Source of the DNA: Hyphomicrobiales bacterium
GTDB taxonomy: Bacteria > Pseudomonadota > Alphaproteobacteria > Rhizobiales > Rhizobiaceae
Length of the DNA stretch: 64,000 nucleotides
NCBI GenBank assembly: GCA_900473795.1
Contig: UCMT01000005.1
Coordinates: 434,001 to 498,000, forward strand
Direction of reading: 5' to 3'
Program-made: the position numbers and the translations under genes
The notes under the pieces: generated by a model
Databases searched by the model: none
What the model saw: only the letters and a program-made list of their open reading frames with translations
What the model was told of the DNA's origin: nothing
Shown here: piece by piece, positions 35,918 to 45,376 of the stretch
How positions within the stretch are numbered: position 1 is the first letter of the stretch
Layout of the letters: every line of letters begins with the position of its first letter

Positions 35918-37758
35918 TCAGGCGGCGCGACTGACCTGGCGCTGGACACTCTCCCGTTCCAGGCTGAACTGTTCCACCAGCGTCATGAGCATATCCGCCT
36001 CGTCCGCCAGTTCGCGGCTGGCATTGGTCGTGTCGGCGACCATCGAGGCATTCTGCTGGGTCATCTGGTCCATCTGGTTGACCGATCCATTGACCTCCTG
36101 CAGGGCGGATGACTGGTCCCTGCTGGCGGTGGCGATCATTTCGACATGCTGGCTGATGGCGACAATCTGCTTGCTGATCGAGGCGAGCACGGCGCCCGTC
36201 TCCTGCACCAGCGCTGAGCCGGTGCTGACTTCGCTGGTCGACTTGTCGATCAGCGTCTTGATCTCCTTGGCAGCATTGGCCGAGCGCTGCGCCAGTTCCC
36301 GCACTTCCTGCGCAACGACAGCAAAGCCTTGCCAGCATCGCCTGCCCGTGCCGCCTCGATGCCGGCGTTCAGCGCCAGGAGGTTGGTTTGGAAGGCGATG
36401 TCATCGATGACCTCAATAATCTGTTCGATCTGGTGCGAGGCATCCTCGATCCGGCCCATCGCGGCGATGGCGTTGGCGACGACGCTTGCCGAACTGTCGG
36501 CACTCTTCTTGGTTTCGGCGACGGCGCGATTGGTTTCCTGCGCCCGTCCGGACGATGACTTGACGGTGACCGTGATTTCCTCGACGGCAGCTGCCGTTTC
36601 CTCCAGAGACGCCGCCTGCGCTTCGGTGCGCTTCGAAAGCGCATCAGCCGACGACAGCATGCGGCCGCCATTGCGCTGGATCGCCCGGGCATTGTCGCGG
36701 ATATGGGAAAGCGTTTCCTGCAGTCGGGTGACGGAACCGTTGAAGTCGGTCCGCACCTGTTCGAGACGGCCGGTGAACGGTGTATCGATCTGCTGCGTGA
36801 GGTCTCCCTGCGACAAACGGCCGAGGCCGGCTGCGATCGCGTTCACCGCAAAATCGATCTCGCGGTCCATCTCGCGCTTTTCAAGGTCACGGCGCGAACG
36901 CTCCTCGTCCGTTTCAAGGCGGCGATTTTCGCTTTCGATTTCCATCTGTAGCTTCGACAGCGCATTTTCGCGGAAGACGGCGAGTGCGCGGGCAATGCCG
37001 CCAAACTCGTTCTTCTTGTCGAGATAAGGAACGGAAACATCGAGATTGCCCGAAGAAATGGTCTCGACCGAACCTGTCAATATGCCAAGCGGCCGGATGG
37101 ATGCGCGGATCGCCGCGTAGGCGAGCATGCCGACGACGATCATCACGCCGGTGCCAATCGCGAGGATCAGATACTGGAGATAGTTGATCTTGCTGAAATA
37201 GACTTCCGTCGGAATACCGATGAACAACATGCCGACATTGGCACCGGCAGCGTTCTTCACCGGGAAATATCCGGTGATATAGTCGCGTCCGAACAGTACC
37301 GCCGGCCCGTAATAGGCCTCGCCCTTGGCGAGGAACGCCTGTGCCGGATGGTCGGCGGCAAGCTTCGTTCCAACGGCGCGATCGCCGTTTTCCTTCTTCA
37401 CGTTCGTCGAAATGCGGACGTAATCGCTGCCCTGCTTCTCGAAGATCGTCGCCACACCACCGATCGTCTGGGCGGTGCGGTCAACAAGATCGTGATCGGG
37501 AAGCGCGGCCATCTTGTCCTCGGTCACGCTCGCCAGGATTCCATCCTTCACCTCGATCGCCGCGTCCGGCACCTTCATGCCGTAGAGCACAGCCATCGCG
37601 CGGCTTGCGTCGCGGGCGTCCATGGTTGCGTCCCCCATCACGTAGCTACGCAAATTGTAGTGCATGACGGCGGCGATCGTCGCGGTGCTAAGGAAGATCA
37701 GCCCCAGCGTGATGGCGACCAGCTGGGATACGACTGAGGACTTGAAAAACCGGAGCAA
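35918..37758 (-). pseudogene. Methyl-accepting chemotaxis protein, frameshifted
   Basis: Reads as a normal chemoreceptor from ATG 37758: membrane span (about 10-32), periplasmic Cache_3/Cache_2-like sensing domain (residues about 35-190, with VRISTNVKKENGDRAVGT and YYGPAVLFGRDYITGY), second span (195-217), HAMP, and the signalling domain up to ARAGDAGK. There the frame leaves the MCP consensus: near 36326-36328 a run that is CCC in the neighbouring paralogue is CC. Shifting by one base restores [16 protein letters not shown] and continues to the C-terminus at 35918. So it is a one-base deletion in the hairpin tip of the signalling domain, or a sequencing error. If real, the truncated product could not signal to CheA. 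Confidence 0.8.
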
Positions 37759-37879
37759 CGAATGGCCTTCAGAATGAGCAATTTATAATACTCTTAAATT
37801 GAAAGCCTTAAAAAACGGTGAGAAAACCCCGCAATTCCGGGCTTTCCGGGGAAACTGACGAACATTTCCCCGAACTGAA

Positions 37880-37904
37880 ATGCCCGACCGCGAGGGCCGG
37901 GCAT
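37880..37904 (-). terminator. Weak hairpin after the second chemoreceptor gene
   Basis: Stem ATGCCCG/CGGGCAT with an 11-base loop, 22 bases downstream of the stop; no clear U-run follows on the minus strand, so termination efficiency is doubtful. Confidence 0.4.
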
Positions 37905-37925
37905 CAGAATCGCATTCTGCTCCGC

Positions 37926-40454
37926 TCAGGCGGCGCGGCCGACCTGCCGAGTGGTGTTTACCGGCTCCAGGCGGAACTGTTCGACGAGCATCATCAGCGT
38001 GTCGGCCTGGTTGGCGAGTTGTCGGCTGGCACCGGTTGCCTGCTCGACCATATTGGCGTTCTGCTGGGTCATCTGGTCCATCTGGTTGACCGAACCGTTC
38101 ACCTCGTGCAGCGCTGCCGCCTGGTCGCGGCTCGCGGTCGCAATCATCTCGACATGGCTGCTGACCGAGACGATCTGCTGGCTGATCGAGGCCAGCACCG
38201 CACCGGTTTCCTGGACAAGTTGCGACCCGGAATTCACTTCGGTGGTCGACTTGTTGATCAGCCCCTTGATCTCGCGGGCGGCTCCCGCCGAGCGTTGGGC
38301 GAGTTCGCGAACCTCTTGGGCAACCACCGCGAAGCCCTTGCCCGCATCGCCGGCGCGCGCGGCCTCGATGCCGGCATTCAGCGCCAACAGGTTGGTCTGG
38401 AAGGCAATTTCATCGATGACCTCGATGATCTGCTCGATCTGGCGCGAGGCATCCTCGATGCGCCCCATGGCAGCAATCGCGTTGCTGACGACGACCGCCG
38501 AGCTGTCGGCGCTCTTTTTCGTGTGCGTCACTGCGACATTGGCCTCATGCGCCCGTTCGGCCGACGAACGGACCGTGACGGTGATCTGGTCGACGGCGGC
38601 GGCCGTTTCCTCGAGCGAGGCCGCCTGCGCCTCGGTGCGCTTCGATAGCGAGTCGGCAGAGGCATGCATGTCGTTGCCGCTGCGCTGGATCAGCAGCGCA
38701 TTGTTGCGGATCTGCACGAGCGTGTCCTGCAGGCGGATCAGCGAGCCGTTGAAGTCCATGCGCAGCTGCTCGAGCCGGCCGGTGAACGGCGTGTCGATCT
38801 GCTGGGAGAGATCGCCCTGCGCCAGGCGGCCGAGACCGGCTGCGAGCTGGCTGACGGCGAAATCGATCTGGCTGTCGAGCGCCTGCTTTTCGGCATCGTT
38901 GCGCAGGCGCTCGGCTTCCGCATGGGCGCGCTGCTCTTCGCTCTCGGCCTCAATGCGGACTTTCGACAGCGCGTTTTCCTTGAAGACACCAAGCGCGCGG
39001 GCCATGTCGCCGATCTCGTCGCGGCGGGCACCGCCGTCGATCGACGTGTCGAGCGCGCCGTCGGCAAGGCGGCGCATCGCCGCGGTGATCTGGCCGATCG
39101 GACCCTTCAGCGTCAGCACCAGCGCCCCGCCGGCCAGAAGCGCAATCAGGATGCCGACGACGGTTGCGAAGACGGAAACCTGGTTTGCCTTGTCGCGTTC
39201 GACCGATGCCGTCGTCTTCTGACCTTCGGCAAAGGCAGTGAGCTGGCCCCAGATATTGTCGATCTCGGCGGCGGCCGCGGTAAATTCGGCCTGGCGGTTC
39301 TGGCTGATGTCGACCAGTGCCGCGCTGTCGCCGTTCATTTTCTCGATGATCGGCTTCAAGGCATTGACGAGCTTGGAGAAGAATTCGAGATCGCCTGCGG
39401 TTCCGGCAAGGCTCTGAATGTCCTTCTCCATCCCAGTGAACTCGCGGGTAAGACGTTCGCGCCCTTCCTGATTGGAATTTTCAAGGAAGCTCGCCGCAGC
39501 GATACGGATCGAATAGACCGAGTTGACGAGCTTGCGGGTATCCGCCAGCACGGTACCGGCCTTGACGAGCGGCGCATCGAGCTTGCCGAACGTGGCCGTC
39601 GCCTCGCGCATCTTCAGGCCCGCGGCGGTGTGGAGCTGGATGCTCGTCTGGCGGAAGCGCGCCAAGAGCTTGCCGATCGCGACCGCCGTTTCGTCACTCT
39701 TGTCGCCACCGTCAATGAGCGCCTTGATCTCGCCAATCGTCTTCTTGAAGGTTTCGGCCACCGCCTTCTGGTTTTGCGGCAGGCCGGAGCTGATCTTGCG
39801 CAGCACCTTGGTCATGTCGCCATAGGAATCGGCCGCGACCTTGACCTTGTCTTCAGCGTTGGCGGCCCTGCCGAAATTCGAATTGAAGGAAACCAGCGTA
39901 TCGCTGGAGGACGTCAAGCGCTCGGCTTCGCGCAGCAGCGACTTGGCGGCCTCCTCGTCCTTGCGGACACCACGCTCCATCTTGGTCGCTTCCTCCAGCA
40001 CCTTCATCTGCTCGCCCAGCAGTTCGCCGAGGCTTGCGGTGATGGATTTGCGCAGGCTCACCTCGTTCTCATAAAGCGTCCAGAGCTGCCCGACGCGATC
40101 ACTGATCTTCGTGCTACCGTCCACGGCCTGCTGCAACTGCTGGCGACCCTCATCGTCCACCACCTGCGACAGCGTGTCTGCGAGGACCTTCTGCTGCGCT
40201 TCGAGCTTCGCAACGACCGCCTGCCGGGTTTCGTCCGACGTGTTCTGAAGGAAGGCGTTCATGCCGGCATAGACATCCTTGAAGCCGCTCAGCGACTGCA
40301 GGACGCTATTGGAGATTTCCATCCGCCCTTGCAGCAGCCCCGACGCATAGAGGCCGGTGATACCGACGGCGCAGATGCTGACGACGAAGGGCAGGATGAA
40401 CAAAAGCACCTTGGTCTGGATTTTGAAGCGGGCAAGAATCTTGTCGATGAACAT
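37926..40454 (-). CDS. Methyl-accepting chemotaxis protein with large helical sensing domain
   Basis: 842-residue chemoreceptor. Membrane spans at about residues 12-35 and 455-480 enclose a very long (over 400 residues), almost wholly helical periplasmic region, much larger than four-helix-bundle or Cache domains; it may be a doubled helical-bimodular type. HAMP domains follow, then the signalling domain with the conserved tip [41 protein letters not shown] (in parts) and a C-terminus ending RQVGRAA, without an NWETF-like CheR pentapeptide. The ATG at 40454 has AAGGTG upstream; a longer frame upstream is not conserved. It is a tandem paralogue of the frameshifted receptor; both share HAMP-to-end sequence. 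Ligand unknown. Confidence 0.88.
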   Translation of the reverse strand: MFIDKILARFKIQTKVLLFILPFVVSICAVGITGLYASGLLQGRMEISNSVLQSLSGFKDVYAGMNAFLQNTSDETRQAVVAKLEAQQKVLADTLSQVVDDEGRQQLQQAVDGSTKISDRVGQLWTLYENEVSLRKSITASLGELLGEQMKVLEEATKMERGVRKDEEAAKSLLREAERLTSSSDTLVSFNSNFGRAANAEDKVKVAADSYGDMTKVLRKISSGLPQNQKAVAETFKKTIGEIKALIDGGDKSDETAVAIGKLLARFRQTSIQLHTAAGLKMREATATFGKLDAPLVKAGTVLADTRKLVNSVYSIRIAAASFLENSNQEGRERLTREFTGMEKDIQSLAGTAGDLEFFSKLVNALKPIIEKMNGDSAALVDISQNRQAEFTAAAAEIDNIWGQLTAFAEGQKTTASVERDKANQVSVFATVVGILIALLAGGALVLTLKGPIGQITAAMRRLADGALDTSIDGGARRDEIGDMARALGVFKENALSKVRIEAESEEQRAHAEAERLRNDAEKQALDSQIDFAVSQLAAGLGRLAQGDLSQQIDTPFTGRLEQLRMDFNGSLIRLQDTLVQIRNNALLIQRSGNDMHASADSLSKRTEAQAASLEETAAAVDQITVTVRSSAERAHEANVAVTHTKKSADSSAVVVSNAIAAMGRIEDASRQIEQIIEVIDEIAFQTNLLALNAGIEAARAGDAGKGFAVVAQEVRELAQRSAGAAREIKGLINKSTTEVNSGSQLVQETGAVLASISQQIVSVSSHVEMIATASRDQAAALHEVNGSVNQMDQMTQQNANMVEQATGASRQLANQADTLMMLVEQFRLEPVNTTRQVGRAA

Positions 40455-40800
40455 GGACGCACCTTGGCTCGCAGCCTGCATCCGCCCTCCACAAGCTCGA
40501 CGAGCTTTCCCGGTGCGCCAAACAAGCTGATGATTTGACTTAAAAACCATACGGCGCGACGCCGCCAGCCTGCCAGGCATTCATTGCATGACCCGCTCTT
40601 CCCCATAGGCGAGATCACGGCAGACTCCGTTGTGGCGCATTCTTCAACGGGAAGAATTAATATTTGAATAAATACGACTTATTTCGTTTCACCGACGCCA
40701 AGAGCGACACGTCTTAGACCGGCGACCGGGTAAGGTATGGGCGCAGACAATCGCGTGGCAGGAGTAAGCTACCCGCAACTCCGCTCTTAAAACTTTGGTT
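40455..40800. other. Intergenic region between the chemoreceptor and a small gene
   Basis: 346 bases with no gene detected. The part at 40650-40690 is A/T-rich (AATTAATATTTGAATAAAT) and is the likely promoter region of the chemoreceptor gene. No terminator with a U-run was seen for the small gene ending at 40801. Confidence 0.5.
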
Positions 40801-40956
40801 TCAGAAGGACCAGAACGAGGGAAGCGCCGACAGTGCAGCGAGAGCACCGAGTGCGATGACGGCGGCGCGGATCAGCATGGCCTTTCGCGTCTTGCTTTCG
40901 TCGGCTTTCGCGATGGCGATTGCGCGAGCTGCGGAACGGCTGCGATACTGGTTCAT
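40801..40956 (-). CDS. Small basic membrane protein (51 aa)
   Basis: 51 residues: a basic, helical N-terminal half (NQYRSRSAARAIAIAKADESKTRKAM) and one hydrophobic segment (about residues 28-48), ending LPSFWSF. ATG 40956 has AAAGGA nine bases upstream. I do not recognise the family. It lies alone between the chemoreceptor and the flavoprotein gene, on the same strand as both. Confidence 0.5.
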   Translation of the reverse strand: MNQYRSRSAARAIAIAKADESKTRKAMLIRAAVIALGALAALSALPSFWSF

Positions 40957-41181
40957 GGCATTATGTCCTTTCGACCAAAGCAACGATAGACCCGGATGAT
41001 CCGAACCGCCAGCCCGCTTCGTGTTGCAACTGCACACGAAAGAGAAAAAATGTCACTTTTCTGATACATTCTCCGAAAAGCCATCTCTTTCACATCCGCG
41101 GCCCGTTGTGCCAGCTTATGAAACAGGTTCCGCCAGATATCTTAACAACGGCTGAAGGCCAGCGAGACCTTTTGGAGTTGG

Positions 41182-42366
41182 TTACGCAACCTGGCCCGCG
41201 GAAAAACCCGATGCCCACGCCCACTGGAAGTTATAGCCGCCGAGCCAGCCCGTGACGTCGACACATTCGCCAATGAAATAAAGGCCAGCCACTTCGCGTG
41301 CCTGCATCGTGCGGGAATCGAGCGCCTTGGTATCGACCCCGCCGAGCGTTACTTCTGCGGTGCGGTAACCCTCCGAGCCGGCGGGCGTGATGGCCCAATC
41401 CTTGATGCCGGCGCAGAAACTGTCGATCACCTTGTCGGAGAGATCGGCAAGCGACCGGTTGATCAGGCCGGCGGTCTCGGCGAAAAACTGTGCCAGGCGC
41501 TTCGGCAGATGTTCGGCAAGCGCCGTCTGCAAGGCCTGCCGGCCATTGTCGCGGCGCGCGCCCTTGAGCAGCACTGCGATATCGACACGCGGCAACAGGC
41601 CGAGCCGGATCTCGCCGCCCTCGCGCCAATAGGAGGAAATCTGCAGGACGGCCGGACCACTCAGACCGCGGTGGGTAATCAGCACAGCCTCCTCGAACAC
41701 CGTCTTGCCGGAGCGCGCCTCCGCGTCGACGGCAACGCCGGCGAGCGCACTCAGGCTTTCCAGTTGCGTCGGATCAAGCGTCAGCGGCACCAGCGCCGGG
41801 CGGGTTTCGACCAGAGGCAGGCCGAACTGTTCGGCAATTCTGTAGGCAAAACCCGTCGCGCCCATTTTCGGGATCGATTTGCCGCCACTGGCAACGATCA
41901 GCGCAGAGCCATCGATCACGCCGTCCGCCGTCGCCACGCGAAAACCGGAGAGTGTCTTGGCGACGGACTGAACCTGCACCCCTAACCGCAACACAGCGCC
42001 GGCTTCCTTCATTTCCGAAAGCAGCATGCGGATGATGTCCTTGGCGCTTTCGTCGCAAAAGAGCTGGCCAAGCGTCTTTTCGTGCCAGGCGATGCCGTGG
42101 CGTTCGACCAGCGTGATGAAATCCTGCGGCGTGTAGCGTGCCAGCGCCGACTTGCAGAAGTGCGGGTTTTCGGAGAGAAAGCTCTTCGGGCTCGCATGAA
42201 TATTGGTGAAGTTGCAGCGCCCGCCGCCCGAGATGCGGATCTTTTCACCCGGCGCCCTGGCATGGTCGAGCACCAGCACCCGGCGGCCACGCTTGCCCGC
42301 TTCGATCGCCGCCATCATGCCGGCGGCGCCCGCGCCGATTATCACCACGTCATATTGTTCAGCCAA
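41182..42366 (-). CDS. HI0933/YhiN-family flavoprotein
   Basis: 394-residue NAD(P)/FAD-dependent oxidoreductase of the HI0933 (YhiN, BaiN-like) family. FAD-binding GAGAAGMMAAIEAG near the N-terminus, the family signature GGGRCNFTN, GGKSIPKMGATGFAY and the C-terminal GECVDVTGWLGGYNFQWAWASG that closes the FAD site. Reaction unknown for most members; one relative reduces bile acid intermediates. The start is TTG at 42366 with GGACCGGATG upstream; no ATG in frame fits the family start. Divergent from puuA-like gene (174-base spacer). Confidence 0.88.
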   Translation of the reverse strand: MAEQYDVVIIGAGAAGMMAAIEAGKRGRRVLVLDHARAPGEKIRISGGGRCNFTNIHASPKSFLSENPHFCKSALARYTPQDFITLVERHGIAWHEKTLGQLFCDESAKDIIRMLLSEMKEAGAVLRLGVQVQSVAKTLSGFRVATADGVIDGSALIVASGGKSIPKMGATGFAYRIAEQFGLPLVETRPALVPLTLDPTQLESLSALAGVAVDAEARSGKTVFEEAVLITHRGLSGPAVLQISSYWREGGEIRLGLLPRVDIAVLLKGARRDNGRQALQTALAEHLPKRLAQFFAETAGLINRSLADLSDKVIDSFCAGIKDWAITPAGSEGYRTAEVTLGGVDTKALDSRTMQAREVAGLYFIGECVDVTGWLGGYNFQWAWASGFSAGQVA

Positions 42367-42540
42367 GGCATCCGGTCCTGTTTCGATCTCCTTTTCCGGG
42401 CGGCGGCTTGAAAGTCAATCGCTGACGTTCCATGGCGTTCGCAAATACAGCTTGTGCGGGATGGAAAGTCCCGGTTTTCACCCTAGCCAATTGCCAAACT
42501 CCGGCTATGATGGCCCATCCGAACTCAAAACCGGTGATTT

Positions 42541-43977
42541 ATGCCTGCCAGAAGAAGCATTGCCCAACAAACACCAAAGGCCAGCAAGACTTCAAAAATT
42601 CCCCCCGCATTGCAATCCGCCCGAGGCGTCAAGACCTGGAAGGAAGCCACAGACTGGCTGAAAATCCGTGGTATCGAGGATATCGAGTGCATCACGCCCG
42701 ACATCGCCGGCGTTCCGCGCGGCAAGATGATGCCGTCTTCGAAATTTACGTCCAACACGTCGCTCGCCCTGCCCTCGGCGATCTATCGTCATACGATTTC
42801 CGGCGAATATCCCGAGGAGACCGGCAACTTCCGTTATGATTCCCGTGACAGCGACATCAAGCTGGTTCCGGACCTTTCGACGCTGTCGGTCGTCCCATGG
42901 GAAACGGATCCGACGGCGCAAGTCATCTGCGACATCGCTGGGTCGAAGGGCGAGAATGTACCCTATACGCCACGCAACGTACTGAAGCATGTGCTGGACC
43001 TCTACCACAAGAAAGGCTGGAAGCCGGTGGTGGCGCCGGAAATCGAATTCTATCTGGTCGCCAAGAACGAAGACCCCGATTATCCGCTGAAACCGCCGAC
43101 AGGGCGCTCAGGCCGCGCGATCCTCAGCGGACAGGGATACTCCATCGCCGGGGTCAACGAATTCGACGAACTGATCGACGACATCTACCATTTCTCGGAA
43201 AAGCAGGGGTTGGAGATCGACACGCTGATCCATGAGGAAGGGCCGGCGCAGCTGGAAATCAACCTTCGCCATGGCGACCCGATCGAACTGGCAGACCAGG
43301 TGTTCCTGTTCAAGCGGACGATCCGCGAAGCGGCGCTGAAACACGGCATCTACGCCACCTTCATGGCCAAACCGATGCAGGGTCAAGCGGGTTCTGCGAT
43401 GCACATCCATCAGTCGGTCATCGAGATCAACACGGGCCGCAACCTGTTCTCCAACGCCGATGGCTCTGCGTCTAAGGAATTCTTCTCCTTCATCGGCGGC
43501 ATGCAGAAATATATCCCGAAGGCACTGTCGATGATGGCGCCCTATGTGAACTCCTATCGCCGCCTCACGCCCGATATGTCGGCGCCGGTCAACAACGCCT
43601 GGGGATACGACAACCGCACCACGGCCTTCCGCGTGCCGGATTCGGAGCCGTCAGCGCGCCGCGTCGAAAACCGGCTGCCGAGCTCGGATGCCAACCCGTA
43701 CCTCGCGCTCGCCGCCTCGCTCGGCTGCGGCTATCTCGGCATTTTGGAGGCGCTGGAACCATCTGCTCCGTCGGACGATACGGTCAATGACGGCACGATC
43801 GACCTGCCGCGCGGCCTGCTCGAGGCCGTTTCACTGCTCGAATCGGAACCGGCCTTCGCCGACGTCTTCAGCCCCGAATTCATCGCCATCTATGCCGGTG
43901 TGAAGCGTGGCGAGTTCGAAACCTTCATGCAGGTGATCAGCCCCTGGGAACGCGAATTCCTGCTTCTCAATGTCTGA
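42541..43977 (+). CDS. puuA: Glutamine synthetase family protein, gamma-glutamylputrescine synthetase-like
   Basis: 478-residue member of the type III/PuuA branch of glutamine synthetases, which ligate glutamate to amines such as putrescine. ATP/metal residues appear in VVAPEIEFYLVA, EEGPAQLEINL, QAGSAMHIHQSV and NRTTAFRVPDSEPSARRVENRLPSSDANPYLA in parts. The N-terminal 30 residues are basic and low-complexity. The next gene is an FAD amine oxidase of the PuuB type, 17 bases later, which makes the putrescine assignment likely, though related enzymes use ethanolamine or other amines. It is not GlnA: the adenylylation tyrosine region is missing. Start ATG 42541; ribosome site weak. Confidence 0.8.
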   Translation: MPARRSIAQQTPKASKTSKIPPALQSARGVKTWKEATDWLKIRGIEDIECITPDIAGVPRGKMMPSSKFTSNTSLALPSAIYRHTISGEYPEETGNFRYDSRDSDIKLVPDLSTLSVVPWETDPTAQVICDIAGSKGENVPYTPRNVLKHVLDLYHKKGWKPVVAPEIEFYLVAKNEDPDYPLKPPTGRSGRAILSGQGYSIAGVNEFDELIDDIYHFSEKQGLEIDTLIHEEGPAQLEINLRHGDPIELADQVFLFKRTIREAALKHGIYATFMAKPMQGQAGSAMHIHQSVIEINTGRNLFSNADGSASKEFFSFIGGMQKYIPKALSMMAPYVNSYRRLTPDMSAPVNNAWGYDNRTTAFRVPDSEPSARRVENRLPSSDANPYLALAASLGCGYLGILEALEPSAPSDDTVNDGTIDLPRGLLEAVSLLESEPAFADVFSPEFIAIYAGVKRGEFETFMQVISPWEREFLLLNV

Positions 43978-43994
43978 GCGGAAAGGTTAAGGCC

Positions 43995-45281
43995 ATGCCT
44001 TGGCAAAGCCCGATCTCGCCGGGGATCTCCTGGTATGAAGACAGCGTGCCGGAGCGGCCGGAATATCCGGCGCTGTCCGGTTCGGTCGAAACCGACGTCG
44101 CGATTGTCGGTGGCGGTTTCACCGGACTGCAGGCCGCCTACAATCTCGCCCTGAAGGGGGTTCGCGTCACGCTGGTCGACGCCTGCCGCTTCGGCGACGG
44201 GGCCTCCGGCCGCAATGGCGGGCAGCTCGGAACCGGCCAACGCTGGTCGCCGGAGGAGCTTGAGGATTCGCTTGGTTTCGACCGTTCGAAGGCTTTGTTC
44301 GACCTCGCCGAGGACGCCAAGAAACACCTTCTCGCCTTTGCGTCCACGCATGGCATCGACATCGAATATGTTCCAGGCCAGCTCAACGTCTCTCACAAGA
44401 AAAGCCTCGAAAAGGATTACCGCGACAGCGTCGAGATCGCCGCGTCCCGCTACGGCTATCCACATCAAAGCTTTATGGATCGCGACGAAACCGTCGCCCG
44501 GCTGGGGTCGAAGCGCTACCTCTTCGGTATCCGCGACACCGGCACCGGGCATATCCAGCCGATGAAGCTCCTCGTCGGCCTGGCGAAGCAGGCAGCGTTG
44601 GCCGGCGCCTCGCTGCATGAGAAGACCAAAGCCCTGAAAATCAGCCACAACAGTGGCCGGATCATCATCGAAACCGACAGGGGCAATATCCGCGCGGACA
44701 GGGCGTTGATCGCCTGCAATGGTTATATCGGCAATCTCGAGCCGGTGACGGCACGGCATGTGATGCCGATCCGCTCCTTCATCGGCGCGACAAAAGTCCT
44801 CAGCGATTTCCCGGACGTGCTGCCCGGCGGCGAGGCCGTTGCCGATTCGCGCTTCGTCGTGCGCTATTTCCGCAAATCCAAGGATGGCCGTCTGCTGTTT
44901 GGCGGGCGCGAGGCCTATACCGCCGACAATCCGCGCGATATCACCGACCATATCCGCCGCCAGATCGCGGAAATCTACCCGTCGCTGGCCAGCATCGACA
45001 TAACCCATGCCTGGGGCGGCTCGGTCGGCATCACCCTGCTGCGACAGCCCTTCGTGCGCGAAGTCATGCCCGGCGTCACCTCGATCGGCGGCTATTCCGG
45101 CCATGGCGTCATGCTGTCAAACTATTGTGGCAAGCTCTATGCCGACCTCGTGACCGGCAACCGGTCGGACCTCGATCTTTTCCGGGACCTGAACATTCCG
45201 GCCTTCCCGGGCGGCACGCGGTTCCGTTCCGTGCTTTTGTTCCTCGCGCTGAGCTGGTATGCCTTGCGCGATAAATTCTAA
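43995..45281 (+). CDS. puuB: FAD-dependent oxidoreductase, gamma-glutamylputrescine oxidase-like
   Basis: 428-residue DAO-family flavoprotein. N-terminal AIVGGGFTGLQAAYNLAL binds FAD; GDGASGRNGGQLGTGQRWSPEEL is the PuuB/OrdL signature; C-terminal TSIGGYSGHGVMLSNYCGKLYADL closes the FAD site. It would oxidise the gamma-glutamyl amine made by the upstream enzyme to an aldehyde and H2O2. AAAGG precedes the ATG. Co-transcribed with the gene before (17-base gap). No puuC or puuD homologue is beside it in this window. The second gap (95 bases) leads to zwf. Confidence 0.85.
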   Translation: MPWQSPISPGISWYEDSVPERPEYPALSGSVETDVAIVGGGFTGLQAAYNLALKGVRVTLVDACRFGDGASGRNGGQLGTGQRWSPEELEDSLGFDRSKALFDLAEDAKKHLLAFASTHGIDIEYVPGQLNVSHKKSLEKDYRDSVEIAASRYGYPHQSFMDRDETVARLGSKRYLFGIRDTGTGHIQPMKLLVGLAKQAALAGASLHEKTKALKISHNSGRIIIETDRGNIRADRALIACNGYIGNLEPVTARHVMPIRSFIGATKVLSDFPDVLPGGEAVADSRFVVRYFRKSKDGRLLFGGREAYTADNPRDITDHIRRQIAEIYPSLASIDITHAWGGSVGITLLRQPFVREVMPGVTSIGGYSGHGVMLSNYCGKLYADLVTGNRSDLDLFRDLNIPAFPGGTRFRSVLLFLALSWYALRDKF

Positions 45282-45376
45282 AAGCCGTGCCGTGTCATTT
45301 TATTGCATCGCACCCTAGCGCTTTTAAATCGATTAGATTATAAGCTCCCCAGACCTGAACGAGATCGAGATTTCTC

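Noticed and set aside
38664-40538. 624-residue plus-strand ORF opposite the second chemoreceptor
   Set aside because: Arises from the codon bias of the helical chemoreceptor; no domain.
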